64,000 nucleotides of DNA from the NCBI GenBank assembly GCA_019055375.1, contig JAHQIW010000810.1:124001-188000 (forward strand), written 5' to 3'. This document shows positions 54,331-64,000 of this stretch, one piece after another. Within the stretch, counting starts at the first letter, position 1. Every line of letters begins with the position of its first letter. A program made the position numbers and the translations under genes. This DNA comes from Parelaphostrongylus tenuis (Eukaryota; Nematoda; Chromadorea; Rhabditida; Metastrongylidae). The notes under the pieces are model-generated. The model did not search any database and was not told the DNA's origin. It was given only the letters and a program-made list of their open reading frames with translations.

Positions 54331-55109
54331 CAAGGTTGATCACATAAATATCACTCGGTTATTCACCCAAACTGATATTGTTTTACGGCAATGTTTTACA
54401 CGGTATCAAACCAACTGCACACATTACCCGTTCAAAAAGTAAGGATTGCGGCAGAGTACAAGAGACAAGTTCCCATTCAATTACCGTTCACAGAGTTTTT
54501 TGGATAACGATCAACTTTTGAAAAACCAGTATTATATGAATGTCCGTGAGGATTTTCACTGCGACAAGTACTACGAGCTACGCACAATTTTCAACTGTCT
54601 TCTTCCTATAAACACAGCAAGCAGTAGAATGATTCGAGCAAAGTAAGACCTGAATTCCATGGCACTTAAATTAATTCCAGTTGTAAGTTCACTCGATCGA
54701 TGTGACTACACATTTATCCACTACCATTCAAATGTTTGCACTAGAAGACGTGTCACATAGTGTTTAGGCTACCTAATTGCCGTCGAAAGTTCCTATTTAA
54801 TTAGAGTTCATTCGTGTTTCGTGTTCGATGTACATTCATTTCGAAAATAATACTTTCGTAGATTTTCTTAACTGGAAATGCTAGTTTCGTGGTGGTATTG
54901 GCTTCTCAGCGATACTCGAACACAATCAATGTAGCGACCGCTCTCCTACGAAATACCTCTTGGTGTTCTACATTCTTTACATGCCCCAAGTACATTCTAG
55001 ACGTTTACCTGATTGGAAGAGTGGTTTGCTCAAATTATTTGCACTCCTATTCTTCGTTCTAATAAGTGGACTAATGCTCCTTTGTTTGATTGCTCCCCTT
55101 CTATTAACT

Positions 55110-55295
55110 GGCGAACACCAGTAAAATGTCATTCGTTTCGACGGTGTCAAACGCCTTCTCGAGATTGATAAAAGTTGATCCAAAGAGCAGTCACCAAAGA
55201 TTTGGTTGTAGATAGATGACATACTATAGACTTGAACTACAGTATAGTCATAGGTACAAAATTCTTGTCGAAATCCAGTTTTATGAGTTATTCCG
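55110..55295 (-). pseudogene. RTE-like LINE reverse transcriptase fragment
   Basis: One minus frame reads KTGFRQEFCTYDYTVVQV, the RT fingers region (the family's AGFRxGFSTxDHI block). After a frameshift, another frame reads FINLEKAFDTVETND, the RT motif A (FIDLxKAFDSV), with Asn in place of the first motif Asp. It is a short, frameshifted and dead fragment. Confidence 0.65.
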
Positions 55296-55654
55296 CATAA
55301 CGGAACAAGAATTATGCGATTCTTGTTAAGGTAATGCACAATAAGACATAAATAAGCAGCAAAATGAATTTAATCAGCAGCTCAACAGCAACGCCAAAAA
55401 CTTTAAGGTACTGAGGAAGCCGAGATTTTGAAAGCCACCGAGAGAAAGATCTTTTCGAGCTGATAATTTAGCAAACATTTACCAAACATCTTGTGTGCAA
55501 GCTCAACATTCCGATAAGAGATGAAAGCGGACTCTAGAAGAAAAAGTCAACGTTACCAGCAAAATCTGCAGAAATGATAAAACCACGGCTGGACTTGATC
55601 AGCGTCATCTACCTATACCCCTAAGGCTTCTCGACACCAGGATAGTAGATACCA

Positions 55655-55975
55655 ATTTCCAAAACATACCCATTGATGTAGAGTAATGCGCAAAACTTTC
55701 GCGTCAGTCGGGACTCTAATCCACATCTCACTCTATCCGGGAGCGTCGCTTTAATCCGTTGCACTACTGACGCCCATTTTGCACACCACTCTTTCTACGC
55801 TATAGCACATCTATCTGTCAGCCGTTAGCCGTCAACAGGTTAGAGCACGCGCTACCTCGTAGAGTAAGATGTAGGTTCGAGTCTCGCCTGATGCGAAAAA
55901 TTTGCACATTATTCTACATCAACGGGTATATTTGAAAGTTCATACAACCGCTAGAAGCGGTTGAATAAAAAGAAT
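55655..55975. repeat. tRNA-cored foldback element, inverted dimer
   Basis: The left half carries a minus-strand tRNA-like core (GGCGTCAGTAGTGCAACGGA). The right half carries a plus-strand one (AGGTTAGAGCACGCGCTACC, GTAGGTTCGAGTCTCGCC). It ends AAATTTGCACATTATTCTAC and CCGCTAGAAGCGGTTGAAT, the inverted form of the TTTAACCGC hairpin end seen in copies near 5.2, 5.5 and 16.0 kb. Confidence 0.7.
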
Positions 55976-56946
55976 CTCCAAAACGTTATGGGAATATTGA
56001 AATGAGATAACCGGAGAGTGAAATTCGATGACCAGCAATCACTTGATCTTCACGTCGCTGATGAAATCGTACACGCACTGTTACGCAACAGTATTCAAGC
56101 AGAGAACTAAAATCAATGCTGAAAAAATCCATATGTACCAACCTAAAGGTAACTATGTCTACGAGTTCATGAAAACTTTTTATCTTAATGCTCTCTACTC
56201 ATGCTCAGCAAAACAAATTTCTCTAACTGTTCGAGCTATGTCTGGCTTCGGAAGCATGATCACACGACGTACCATGGCGACTGTTTTCCCACTCTATATC
56301 TTTAATACCAAACAATCTTTACAGACGCCAATTTTTATGCTCTTGAAAACCTGATAGCATAAAAATCCATCTGAACACAGAAGGGGAGAAAGACGATAAC
56401 TCGACATTCGTCAATTATATGACAGTACATTTGTCACTCATGAAAGGTAAATTCCGTTACGAAATGTCAGCGGGATTGCCTTCCATTTCTAGTGGAAACG
56501 AACCAGCATCACGGGATGTGCATCGCTGACATCAACATGCTTGACGCAGACCAGCAGCATGGATAACAATAGTGCGAAAAGGAAACTAATCCAAGATGTG
56601 CTGATATTTCTCGTAAGCTATTCGGGTATTCAATACTTACATATTGTGAAAAGACTTTCGTTTAACCTCAGCATGACCAATTAATCACGTTTTCTCTATT
56701 GATTAAGCCTGCAGTACGAGACTATCCAAAGATCCACACCGTGCACAAACGACAATGGACGACCGACTTGAATCATTGGCTGTGAAGAAGACGAAACGCG
56801 TCGAAACAATCGATTAAAAAAACTCTATTACGACAATGTGCTACAGGCTTAATAAACAAAGAAAATATACGTATTTATAAACCAAGTTCCCGTTAAATGT
56901 ATAATCTCATTCCGATTAGCGAAGAATAGCATGCTATTTCGCTTAC

Positions 56947-57102
56947 CGGAAGAGTGTTCTCCAGAACTCCAGTAAGTAACGGGAAACAGTATAGAACACC
57001 ATCTTCAGCTACGGCGTATGTCCATTCTCCACGAGGTGATACAATGCAAGCGATGAATTCACCTTCAGCTCCACGTTTACCTGACGTCATAGATCGAACA
57101 AC
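56947..57102 (-). CDS. smu-1: smu-1 exon 13 (last found)
   Basis: Encodes [40 protein letters not shown] and [11 protein letters not shown]. Acceptor TTTTAG, donor GTAAGC. SMU1 should continue about 30 more residues. Reading through the donor gives a stop after about 17 unrelated codons, so another exon is expected. Confidence 0.95.
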
Positions 57103-60100
57103 CTAAAAGTATAATGTAAAAGAGAATAACCAAAATCCAACATCTAGGAGACTAACGACATACCTGCCCTTGGGGATTCACAATATAAAGCGTATTTGAA
57201 CGATTACAAACAATGATTTGATCAGTTTTTGGAATCGGAGTGACTGAGTTAACAGGTACATCCCCGGCAATGCGAAATGTGGTGGAACATTCTGCTGTTT
57301 TGAGATTCCATATACGAAGTGTACCGTCAGCCGAACAAGATACCTGAAATAGAAATTTTGAGAAATTTGATTATTGTCTTTTCCATTATGTATGAAAACA
57401 AATCGCCACAAAAGGCGCATGCGAGAGAAGATGCGACCAACCAAGGAATTCTAAGATTGATTGTAAGAGTCATGATAACAAGATAAAGAAAAGGTAGAAA
57501 CATACAGCTTGATTTGTATCCTCCAGGTACCGTACATCGGTGACGAATGATGTGTGACCTCGAAGTTCTTTCAAGCATTTGCCACTTTTGAGTCCATGAA
57601 CTCTAGAAGAGAACTCCTGGATGCAAAAAGGTCTTTCCTAATAAAAACTCCAGGGATACAATGGGTGATAGAATCGCGTAGCTCACTTTATCATATGGTC
57701 ATTACTGCAGGAGAGTACATGTGAGTTGTCTTTACTGAAGCGCACAGCATTGATAGCAGCCGAGTGCGCTTTTCAAAGCGTCGAAGGCAGTCACCCGTTT
57801 GGATTCGCCATACCTCAAAGGACGTGAAATTATGCGTAGTTTGAAAAAGAGTGGACGAACATTTCAACTTAAACCCTCTGCATTACTTCATGAAAGTAGT
57901 AAAAAACAAAAAACTAATAAAGTCTTGTTAAAGAAGATGTTCACTTTTATTCGCCCATCCAAACTGCCAGAAACAATCATTTCTGAATCACGTGAAAATG
58001 AAAGCGCTGTTACTCCGTCGTCCATCATCATGAGATTGTCTTGAGCCTGTATAAAAGCTAAGAGATGAGCAAGTGGGAGTGCGTATATCAGAGAAATTGT
58101 TCTAACAAACCTGATATTTTAGGTCCTTACGAAGCTTTCCATTCATAAAATTCCACACTTCAATGAAACCATCCTTGGAACCAGAAACAAGAAATTGACC
58201 GTCCGGTGAAAAAACTGTTGATAGTGGATAGCTAGCTATAAGAATACACAACATATAATATTTGATATAAACTTTGTGATGTCCACATTGAATGAATACT
58301 CATTTATGAATATGAGTGGTACGCAGAAATTCAACCTCAGGTGAGGTTGAACCCACGTTATCGTGAGAGCTCCCGGTTACGGTAATTGCAAGTTCAACTC
58401 CCACCTTCGTGTAGCACTCGATGTTTTTGAACGTGACTTTCATTTGTTCAGCAAAATTTATTCTTAGAAGTATAGTTTAACATAAAACCACTATTAGAAA
58501 GCAATAAAAAATATATAATTTATATAGATTATACATTTCAAAAGACTTGTCAGCTCAACTGGACTCAATGTCGAGATTAGATATAAATTACTTGAAATGT
58601 TTTGAGGTTGTTAGGAACTCACTAGCACCAAATTTTATGTGCCTGGCCAGCTGAGTGGGATATCTTTCGTCTTCTTGCTCTCTCATAGCAGCCTTACCAC
58701 GGAATAAATCGATTTGAGTGCCTTGAAAAATGAAATGGATGGAATAAAGCATATAATTGGAAATAACAGGGAATATGCAAAATGTGGTAGAAACCAAACC
58801 TGGGGGCAAGAGTCCTTGATGAAGTTGCCATTTCAACGACTGCTGCAGCAGGGCCAAAAGTCTTGATGGTGGGACTACGTTAACTTCGCTAGCTAGTGAC
58901 TGAAACAGTCAAGGATAATGAATGCAAGAGAACACATGAGTTGCGGGATGTTTCATGTATGGCCACGATACTTTCCTAATGATATGTTAACAATACGTGA
59001 AGTCTTTACAATAATAGCCGCTTCTATGATTTCATTTTATAAGAACCTGAATAACTTCGTCTATTAATAACAAAGGGTTCGCTGGAACCTAAGACCTCCT
59101 TCTCAAGAAATGCCATCCACTCTACTTGCTCTTTTGATCGAACTGTAAACTTGTGCCTACCATCAGAACGATTATAGCTAACACAAAACAAATTAAGTAA
59201 TGGAAACAATATCCTTTTGAAATGAATGTTTTTGGGAAGATTTCTTTACTTCAGATATCGATTTCTTTTATCTACTATAACTATGAAGGGGGCCATGAAT
59301 GATCAGACATAGAAATAATAAAGCTCACAGCGTTGATGAATCCTTGAGAAATGCGCCATGCATTCGACTTCTTCTATTATTGTTTGGAGTGAATGAATGC
59401 ACCTCTGGCCTCTACTATAATTCGCAATAGCCTAACGGTGTATTAATTCAGTACCGTTATCCTCTCAGAGAAGTCTGGTACCAATTTGTAGATCCCAGAA
59501 AGATGGGAGGCTTGGTGAGCCTTTATCGTGGAATCGAGCCACTGAGCACGTAAGCGTCGCACGCCCTCTCATTATGCGCTACATGCGCCTATTTGATATC
59601 GATTTCTTTTATCTACTATTTGACATAAAGTTTAGTTGTTTTATTCATTACATTGCTTAAGCAAACACTTCAAAAATCAAGATTACAAGAAGTATAAGCT
59701 ACGCTGATTATATGAACTCACATTAGCAATTGCTTGACGGCGTTTCTCCTTGCTGACGTCACCGAAAACTTCACCTGGGTCAAAATATGGGCGATTTATT
59801 AAATTATCGAGTCTTGCATATCTGAAAGCAATGCTACTGGAACTATCAGTTCAACGACATACTATTCTTCATGCACCGAAACCGTGCAAATAATATCAAA
59901 TTAGAACAATAGGCTATTTCCACGACACTACAGGTACTCCCATCTATGGAAAAAAGTGATGAATTGGCTCATAAATTAAATAATAAGCACCTTTCGGGAT
60001 CCATTTGCTTCAGAAGATGCATGGGATCGGTTTGTCGAGCAATAAGGCGAGCAGTAGCCAATTCACGAAGCTCAACAAGCTCAATAACCATCTACAAGGA

Positions 60101-60738
60101 AAATAAATCACAAAATCTAAGAAGCACCGATTATCGCTTCAGAGCAAAACTTTAACTTTACTAGCAAATCAAAAGGTAAAAAGCAAAAGGTTTCCGAAAA
60201 AAAAAGACTTAAGGAACCAGTCAGACTCTAGAATCACTAGAACTAAACTCAAAACGCTGTCATGTGTCAGAAGATTAAGATTCTCGATACTGATGTCTTC
60301 AATACAAAGTACTCGTACTTACCAATTCATACAAGTCGATCAACTTTTTTGCCGGTAATTTCAGCGGCTGTATGATTTTCAGGACAGTGTCCCAATGTCC
60401 GTTTGTGATTTCATGAGAAAACGAGTCGATACTGTCCACAGTGTTCAATGTTATATTAGTTTCCTCCTAAACATTGTAGAAAAAAAAAACAATTTCATAT
60501 GAAGATGTAGAAAAAAGTCAGACCTGAAGTACAGCGAGTGTGCGCATGAGGTTATTCTCCTTCAGGTACTGTTCAATCAGACGGACAACACTACAAGTAA
60601 TCCAGCAAATCTATGAATAATATCTATGAAACAGCACTGAGAAATCTTAAGCTGCATATCCTAGCTGGAAAAATTGCAATAAACCAAGAAGAAGATCAAT
60701 CTCACTTACTCAGCCGCTTCGATCTCAATTGAAGTCAT
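56947..60738 (-). CDS. smu-1: WD40-repeat splicing factor SMU1, gene (3' end incomplete)
   Basis: SMU1 is a nuclear spliceosomal (B-complex) protein that works with RED/SMU2 in splice-site choice. Thirteen exons join by phase into about 476 codons of the usual ~510: an N-terminal LisH/CTLH region (IRLIxQYLKENxL-type, then [22 protein letters not shown]), a linker with YFDPG and [14 protein letters not shown], then WD repeats ([69 protein letters not shown]). Exon 57687-57813 has an apparent 1-bp deletion. The final exon, coding about 30 residues ending in the last blade, was not located. The first ATG lies 3' of AG acceptors suitable for spliced-leader addition. Confidence 0.96.
57164..57343 (-). 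CDS. smu-1: smu-1 exon 12, WD repeat
   Basis: Encodes [20 protein letters not shown] and [16 protein letters not shown]. Acceptor TTTCAG, donor GTATGT, phase 0. Confidence 0.97.
57506..57602 (-). CDS. smu-1: smu-1 exon 11, WD repeat
   Basis: Encodes [20 protein letters not shown] and [12 protein letters not shown]. Acceptor TTCTAG, donor GTATGT. Confidence 0.95.
57687..57813 (-). CDS. smu-1: smu-1 exon 10, WD repeat, carries a 1-bp frameshift
   Basis: Reads [15 protein letters not shown] in one frame and [20 protein letters not shown] plus CSNDHMIK in the next. Both halves match SMU1, so one base is missing at the minus-strand run of four A (57770-57773). The exon is 127 nt where 128 is required for phase. 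Acceptor GAG, donor GTGAGC. An assembly error in a homopolymer is the simplest explanation; a true inactivating mutation is the alternative. Confidence 0.93.
57945..58046 (-). CDS. smu-1: smu-1 exon 9, WD repeat
   Basis: Encodes [20 protein letters not shown] and [14 protein letters not shown]. Acceptor ATACAG, donor GTGAAC, phase 0. The antisense 82-codon open frame is a shadow. Confidence 0.96.
58111..58235 (-). CDS. smu-1: smu-1 exon 8, first WD repeat
   Basis: Encodes [29 protein letters not shown] and [10 protein letters not shown]. Acceptor TTATAG is chosen by phase over a second AG four bases on. Donor GTTTGT. Confidence 0.95.
58623..58721 (-). CDS. smu-1: smu-1 exon 7
   Basis: Encodes [20 protein letters not shown] and [12 protein letters not shown]. 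Acceptor TTCAAG (AAG type), donor GTGAGT, phase 1. Confidence 0.96.
58800..58899 (-). CDS. smu-1: smu-1 exon 6
   Basis: Encodes [20 protein letters not shown] and [14 protein letters not shown], a highly conserved SMU1 block. Acceptor TTTCAG; donor GTTTGG splits a Gly codon. Confidence 0.97.
59096..59177 (-). other. Exon-like frame inside a smu-1 intron
   Basis: Bounded by GTTAG and GTCTTA, reading [20 protein letters not shown] plus MAFLEKE, somewhat like a PH-domain C-terminal strand and helix. Its 82-nt length breaks the smu-1 phase and SMU1 has no such segment, so it is not a cassette exon of smu-1. Unidentified. Confidence 0.3.
59325..59590 (-). repeat. tRNA-derived SINE, copy 7
   Basis: Plus strand CAGCGTTGATGAATCCTTGA at the left and GCACGCCCTCTCATTATGCG at the right (complement of a degraded A box). 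It lies in the smu-1 intron between exons 5 and 6. Confidence 0.75.
59722..59821 (-). CDS. smu-1: smu-1 exon 5
   Basis: Encodes [20 protein letters not shown] and [12 protein letters not shown], the YFDPxE...KEKRRxAIA linker. Acceptor TTTCAG, donor GTGAGT. Confidence 0.96.
59991..60091 (-). CDS. smu-1: smu-1 exon 4
   Basis: Encodes [20 protein letters not shown] and [13 protein letters not shown], matching [21 protein letters not shown] of the family. Acceptor TTGTAG; donor GTGCTT splits an Arg codon. Confidence 0.96.
60323..60466 (-). CDS. smu-1: smu-1 exon 3, CTLH region
   Basis: Encodes [37 protein letters not shown] and KKLIDLYEL. Acceptor TTTAG, donor GTAAGT, phase 0. Confidence 0.96.
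60524..60590 (-). CDS. smu-1: smu-1 exon 2, LisH motif
   Basis: Encodes [20 protein letters not shown] and LQ, the LisH dimerisation motif. Acceptor TTGTAG, donor GTCTGA. Confidence 0.95.
60710..60738 (-). CDS. smu-1: smu-1 exon 1 with start codon
   Basis: ATG reading [10 protein letters not shown], matching the MSIEIESSDV start of animal SMU1. Donor GTAAGT splits the Asp codon. TTTTAG about 45 bp upstream could accept a spliced leader. Confidence 0.93.
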
Positions 60739-60892
60739 AACTTCAGCAAGATTTCGATGATGGTATCTACGGGTCTAAAAGGATCGAAACTTCTAGAAAA
60801 AGAAATTGAAAACTACATTATCAGTTATTCTGACCAAGTAATGTGTAGTATCAAACATATTAACACAATTATACTGATCATAGTCTCAAAAA

Positions 60893-60898
60893 TTTATT
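60893..60898 (-). promoter_or_regulatory. Possible poly(A) signal between the P/Q-rich gene and smu-1
   Basis: AATAAA on the minus strand, about 240 bp past the stop of the upstream gene and about 155 bp before the smu-1 ATG. This is the layout expected of a nematode operon junction. The motif alone is weak. Confidence 0.3.
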
Positions 60899-61137
60899 CT
60901 CCCACCATAAAAACAGCCATGCATAATGAATCAAGCACAATAATACTTAGATATGATTATTCCTCATAGAATAAAGACAAATCCCGGTGAAAAGTTCAAA
61001 TATAGTAAGGATGGACCTTCACTATTTCCATAGTGCAATGAATTACAATCGAAACTGCTGCATGTTAAAGGCAGATGTAAATGACAGAAACACTACATTC
61101 AACATGCAGTCATATCAAGTGCGCTCTGCAACATACA

Positions 61138-61190
61138 CTACTGCTGTGGGACCGGATAAAATTGTTGTTGATAAGATAGATGGCCTGGTC
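61138..61190 (-). CDS. P/Q-rich gene last exon
   Basis: Acceptor TTTCAG, reading PGHLSYQQQFYPVPQQ to TAG. The phase fits the previous donor and the composition continues the P/Q-rich tail. Confidence 0.75.
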
Positions 61191-63226
61191 CTGAAAATCG
61201 TTGTAAAAGAAGACATGGGAACATGAACATAAAAAAGCCACAAGAGTAGATAGCAAAACTTTGAATCTGGGATGGAAGTTGAACCCACGTTTCACCTTTC
61301 TGGGGGCAAATGCTAACCACTACATTACCAAGGTCCCTCTTGTGCTTTCGCTCTTTCCGCGATACAAGCTATCGATTCTGTCAACAATCAACAGTCCGAC
61401 TTCGCCTGGTAAGCACATATCGGCACCGAACCCAGTTAAGTGACATTGACTGCAGAACAGAAATCTCAGTAGTGCTTTGCTAACCATGCTCCCCCGAAAA
61501 AGGGGACTTGCAAGTTCAACTCCGCCCAACGTTCAATTTTGCAGATCACCCAACATTGTTGGATAGATAGCTATTAAATCACACTACTGCTAAGAAAGCG
61601 TTAAACAAAGAATCCTTGTCCCTTTCGTATAAAGAGTGAATTCAACTGCGAAAAAAAAATGCGAAACACTGACCACTGATGATCTGCTGATGGTGAGCTT
61701 CTGCGGCAGAAGTAGGTGGTGGTGCTGCTAGCTGGTTAATTCCGATCGAACTCAGTGAAGGCATAGGAAAGTTAACTGGTGGTGGTGTGAACGCGCTAGT
61801 CGTAGTTGAAAGTGAACCCGTTGTTGCGAACATCGGTGGCACCACTGATGGAATGGAGGACGGAAGTGCTGCTAATAAAATGGAACATACAACCCAAATT
61901 AGAAGCATATTAATATTAAACCTTCATACAAGCGTGAATATTGTTACCATTATATTTTTATTAATGCTTTCCAAAGTAAAATCTTATGTTAAGACCTTAT
62001 TTGAGAATAATTCAAATAGCAACGTACGTGTGAAATTCGGCGGTTGTGGAGGAATAAAGTAGTTATTAGGAGGCGAAGGTTGTAGATTAGGAGGCGCAGG
62101 TTGTAGATTTGGTGGAAGAGGTTGCGGAGGATGTGGCAAAACTACCGAACCAGATGGATTGTAACTAGAAGACGTTCAATGAACAAAAATGTATCAATAC
62201 AAACAGGTGACTACTGAGTGTTTCTTTCAAAGCAGAAGCGAGGTTGTTGATGGTAGGACTTATAGACCTTTGAAGCTCTGAGGAGGGTGATACCGCCGGA
62301 ATGACTGCCAGTAGTCCACTGTATTGAATTTAATCTCTACTGGACTGTATTCAATAGATCCTGACATTAAGATTTTCATTTCTTTTCATCAAAGAAACAT
62401 TGGACTATCTCGACAATGCCGAGATTAGCAAATAGACGGTCTGGAGATACTACTGAACAAAAAACCTCAACCACAAAAACGGTTACACTAGTACTATCGA
62501 AATGATGAATTGCAGGTGATATCCTATGTAATGGGAATTAAACATATTTTGGTAAAAACCGCTGAAATGAAATAAACCTAGTCGTCGTCGTCGTCGTAAC
62601 GTATTGGCCACCGGAGTTGTATGGTAATGAAGAGGACTCCTTGCTTGATGACTGCATCGACTGATAATGTGGAGGTGCGGTTGCATGTGGTTGATATGTC
62701 TTAAATACACAAATACCCAAAAAATCGACATTGTCAGTTATTTCTTGGGGAATATATAAAGTTTTCATGGTAAAGAAAAACCTAAAAGAAACATGTAAAT
62801 GACCTGTTGTTGTGAATGATAGTCGGGAGGAGTCGACGACAGCTGTGAAACAGGAGGCAGTTGGTACTGTAATTACCCTGCTCATTCATTGATATCACTT
62901 TCAGACAAAGCATACTATGGACAAGAACACATTAAAGATTAAACAATTACAATAAACAATGTTGAGAATCTCGTTCTCACATTTTGCTGAGGTTGCGCCG
63001 TTGTCGAAGTGTTCAACGAATTGCTCTGCCTTTGTAGATCACGATCGTTCGAGTACCCTTCCATACCCTGAGGAGGATTGGCTCGTGGTGGTGCAACTGA
63101 TGTGTACGAGGATTGCGACCCAAACGCTGCCGGAGAAGAAGAAAACGTCGTTGGAAGATTTAAGTTGACTGGAGTAGCAAACTGGCTTGGATCGGGGAAA
63201 GACGATGGCTCTGGGGCTTTCCTCAC
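61138..63226 (-). CDS. Proline/glutamine-rich protein, C-terminal part (5' end not found)
   Basis: Six exons join in phase to 819 nt (272 residues and a stop): 62981-63226, 62804-62866, 62578-62699, 62028-62164, 61674-61871 and 61138-61190. The product is low-complexity, rich in Pro, Gln, Ser, Asn and Tyr, with no catalytic motif, membrane segment or recognisable domain. Such tails are common in RNA-binding, trafficking and transcription proteins, but the sequence does not say which. The first exon found starts at an acceptor, so the gene continues upstream beyond 63226. The stop lies 399 bp before the smu-1 ATG on the same strand. Confidence 0.8.
61250..61345 (-). repeat. tRNA-cored element, partial copy
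   Basis: Minus strand GGTAATGTAGTGGTTAGCAT (A-box-like), GTGGGTTCAACTTCC (B-box-like) and then AGATTCAAAGTTTTGC. In the intron before the last exon of the P/Q-rich gene. Confidence 0.5.
61475..61560 (+). repeat. tRNA-cored element, partial copy
   Basis: TTTGCTAACCATGCTCCC, then GCAAGTTCAACTCCGCCCAA (B-box-like) and GTTCAATTTTGCAGATCACC, the family's 3' arm. Same intron as the previous copy, opposite orientation. Confidence 0.5.
61674..61871 (-). CDS. P/Q-rich gene exon e
   Basis: Reads ALPSSIPSVVPPMFATTGSL to EAHHQQIISG. The acceptor is a tandem TAGCAG, so either AG can be used in frame (with or without one Ala). Donor GTCAGT. Confidence 0.8.
62028..62164 (-). CDS. P/Q-rich gene exon d
   Basis: Acceptor TTCTAG, donor GTACGT. 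Contains a tandem PPNLQPAPPNLQPSPPN motif (about 24-bp direct repeats). Phase 1 at the end. Confidence 0.8.
62578..62699 (-). CDS. P/Q-rich gene exon c
   Basis: Acceptor TTTAAG, donor GTTTAT, reading TYQPHATAPPHYQSMQSSSK to SGGQYVTTTTTT. A (GAC/ACG)n triplet run codes the polythreonine. Confidence 0.7.
62804..62866 (-). CDS. P/Q-rich gene exon b
   Basis: Acceptor TTACAG, donor GTCATT, phase 0, reading YQLPPVSQLSSTPPDYHSQQ plus Q. Confidence 0.7.
62981..63226 (-). CDS. P/Q-rich gene exon a
   Basis: Acceptor ATTCAG, donor GTGAGA, 82 codons reading VRKAPEPSSFPDPSQFATPV to QRQSNSLNTSTTAQPQQN. Confidence 0.8.
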
Positions 63227-64000
63227 CTGAATAAGCTTGATTTTACTTATAATAAGGACATTATATATCGTGACGACTCTTCAAAAAATCATAAGTCTTC
63301 TCAATGAAAATTTGAGATTACTACAAGTGGTCATCTAACACCTTCGTGGGATGACCTCAGCAGCGTCGACAGAGAACCTATCCGTACTAGTTCGCTGCGC
63401 GGGTCAAGCACTGAAATCAGTGCGTAGGCCCATTATCCACCATAGTTCAATCAACTTGTTCTAGTTGGTTTTGCAACATATATATAGTACATGCCGATAT
63501 TTCTGACAACTTAGATCACAGAATCATTCAACGTAAGCTGCTCAAGTACTTAGGGATACGACATGTCTTCGCCTGCATTATGAATCGCAGTAGTGACACG
63601 TCTGAGTACTGTTCTATGAGCCCTTGCAAATCGCTATAACGATTTCAAGACGAATAATATTGCGCATTTCCCGATGACTCAGCATGAGACTGCTAAAAAT
63701 AGAATTCATAGAGTACAAGAGAGCACAGTGTTAATGAATTACGTTTCGGGCGTTTCTTCTTCTTCAATGCCTGAAAGAGTCAAACTGACATATTTATTTA
63801 GTCGAAAATTTCATAACCAAGGCAGATGATACTTAATACATGAGTGTTTAATCGCATTATAAACAGCCTCTTTTAGATAATCACTATTTCTCGTTGCTTT
63901 ACGGGCCTTCAGTTATTCGTCGCACCAACAGCGTGCAGGCTTAGGGAAATCGTTAGCATTGGCCGAAATATCGCTAAAAACTCTCCGACAACGACACCAG

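Noticed and set aside
56028..56354. 108-codon plus-strand open frame
   Set aside because: No motif, low-information composition and no flanking exon series.
57799..58044. 82-codon plus-strand open frame
   Set aside because: It lies antisense across smu-1 exon 9 and the adjoining intron; the conserved protein is on the minus strand.
63440..63620. Possible reverse-transcriptase-like frame (DISDNLDHRIIQRKLLKYLG) on the plus strand
   Set aside because: Only a short resemblance to an RT palm segment, with no catalytic motif and stops on both sides; too weak to call.
63740..63775. Short exon-like segment coding a basic ALKKKKRPK peptide upstream of the P/Q-rich gene
   Set aside because: Its 28-nt length brings a stop codon in the frame required to join the next exon.

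Overview
This is a 64 kb stretch of eukaryotic genomic DNA, AT-rich and repeat-dense, with short exons (27-198 bp), introns from about 50 bp to 6 kb, TTTCAG-type acceptors, mariner/Tc1-type relics and possible operon spacing. It looks like a parasitic rhabditid nematode (strongylid or hookworm-like). The lineage is inferred from gene structure and repeat content, not from a database match. All three multi-exon genes lie on the minus strand.

Region 1 (about 2.0-29.3 kb) is almost entirely one gene, a secretory-pathway Ca2+/Mn2+-transporting P-type ATPase (SPCA/PMR1, pmr-1). I placed 24 exons whose splice phases join into one frame, plus a candidate terminal exon. Together they give about 924 residues, the usual length of the family. 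Introns carry foldback elements, tRNA-related repeats, a decayed mariner, a Tc1/maT-like relic and TA/TATG microsatellites.

Region 2 (about 29.3-56.9 kb) is mostly non-genic. It holds mariner and maT-like relics, a degraded RTE-like reverse transcriptase, several SINE copies, a large foldback near 36.5 kb, and a few orphan exon-like frames that I could not identify.

Region 3 (56.9-63.2 kb) contains the splicing factor gene smu-1 (13 exons found; the last, coding the C-terminal part of the final WD repeat, was not found). One exon carries an apparent 1-bp deletion. Upstream on the same strand, with 399 bp between its stop and the smu-1 ATG, is the 3' half of a proline/glutamine-rich protein gene of unknown identity. 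That spacing suggests a nematode operon, which is an inference only.

The most unusual content is the repeat landscape: a tRNA-cored element family flanked by a GTGCAAAAC-type inverted segment, a separate seven-copy tRNA-derived SINE, and several families of long-inverted-repeat foldbacks. Two members of one foldback family bracket a maT-like relic.
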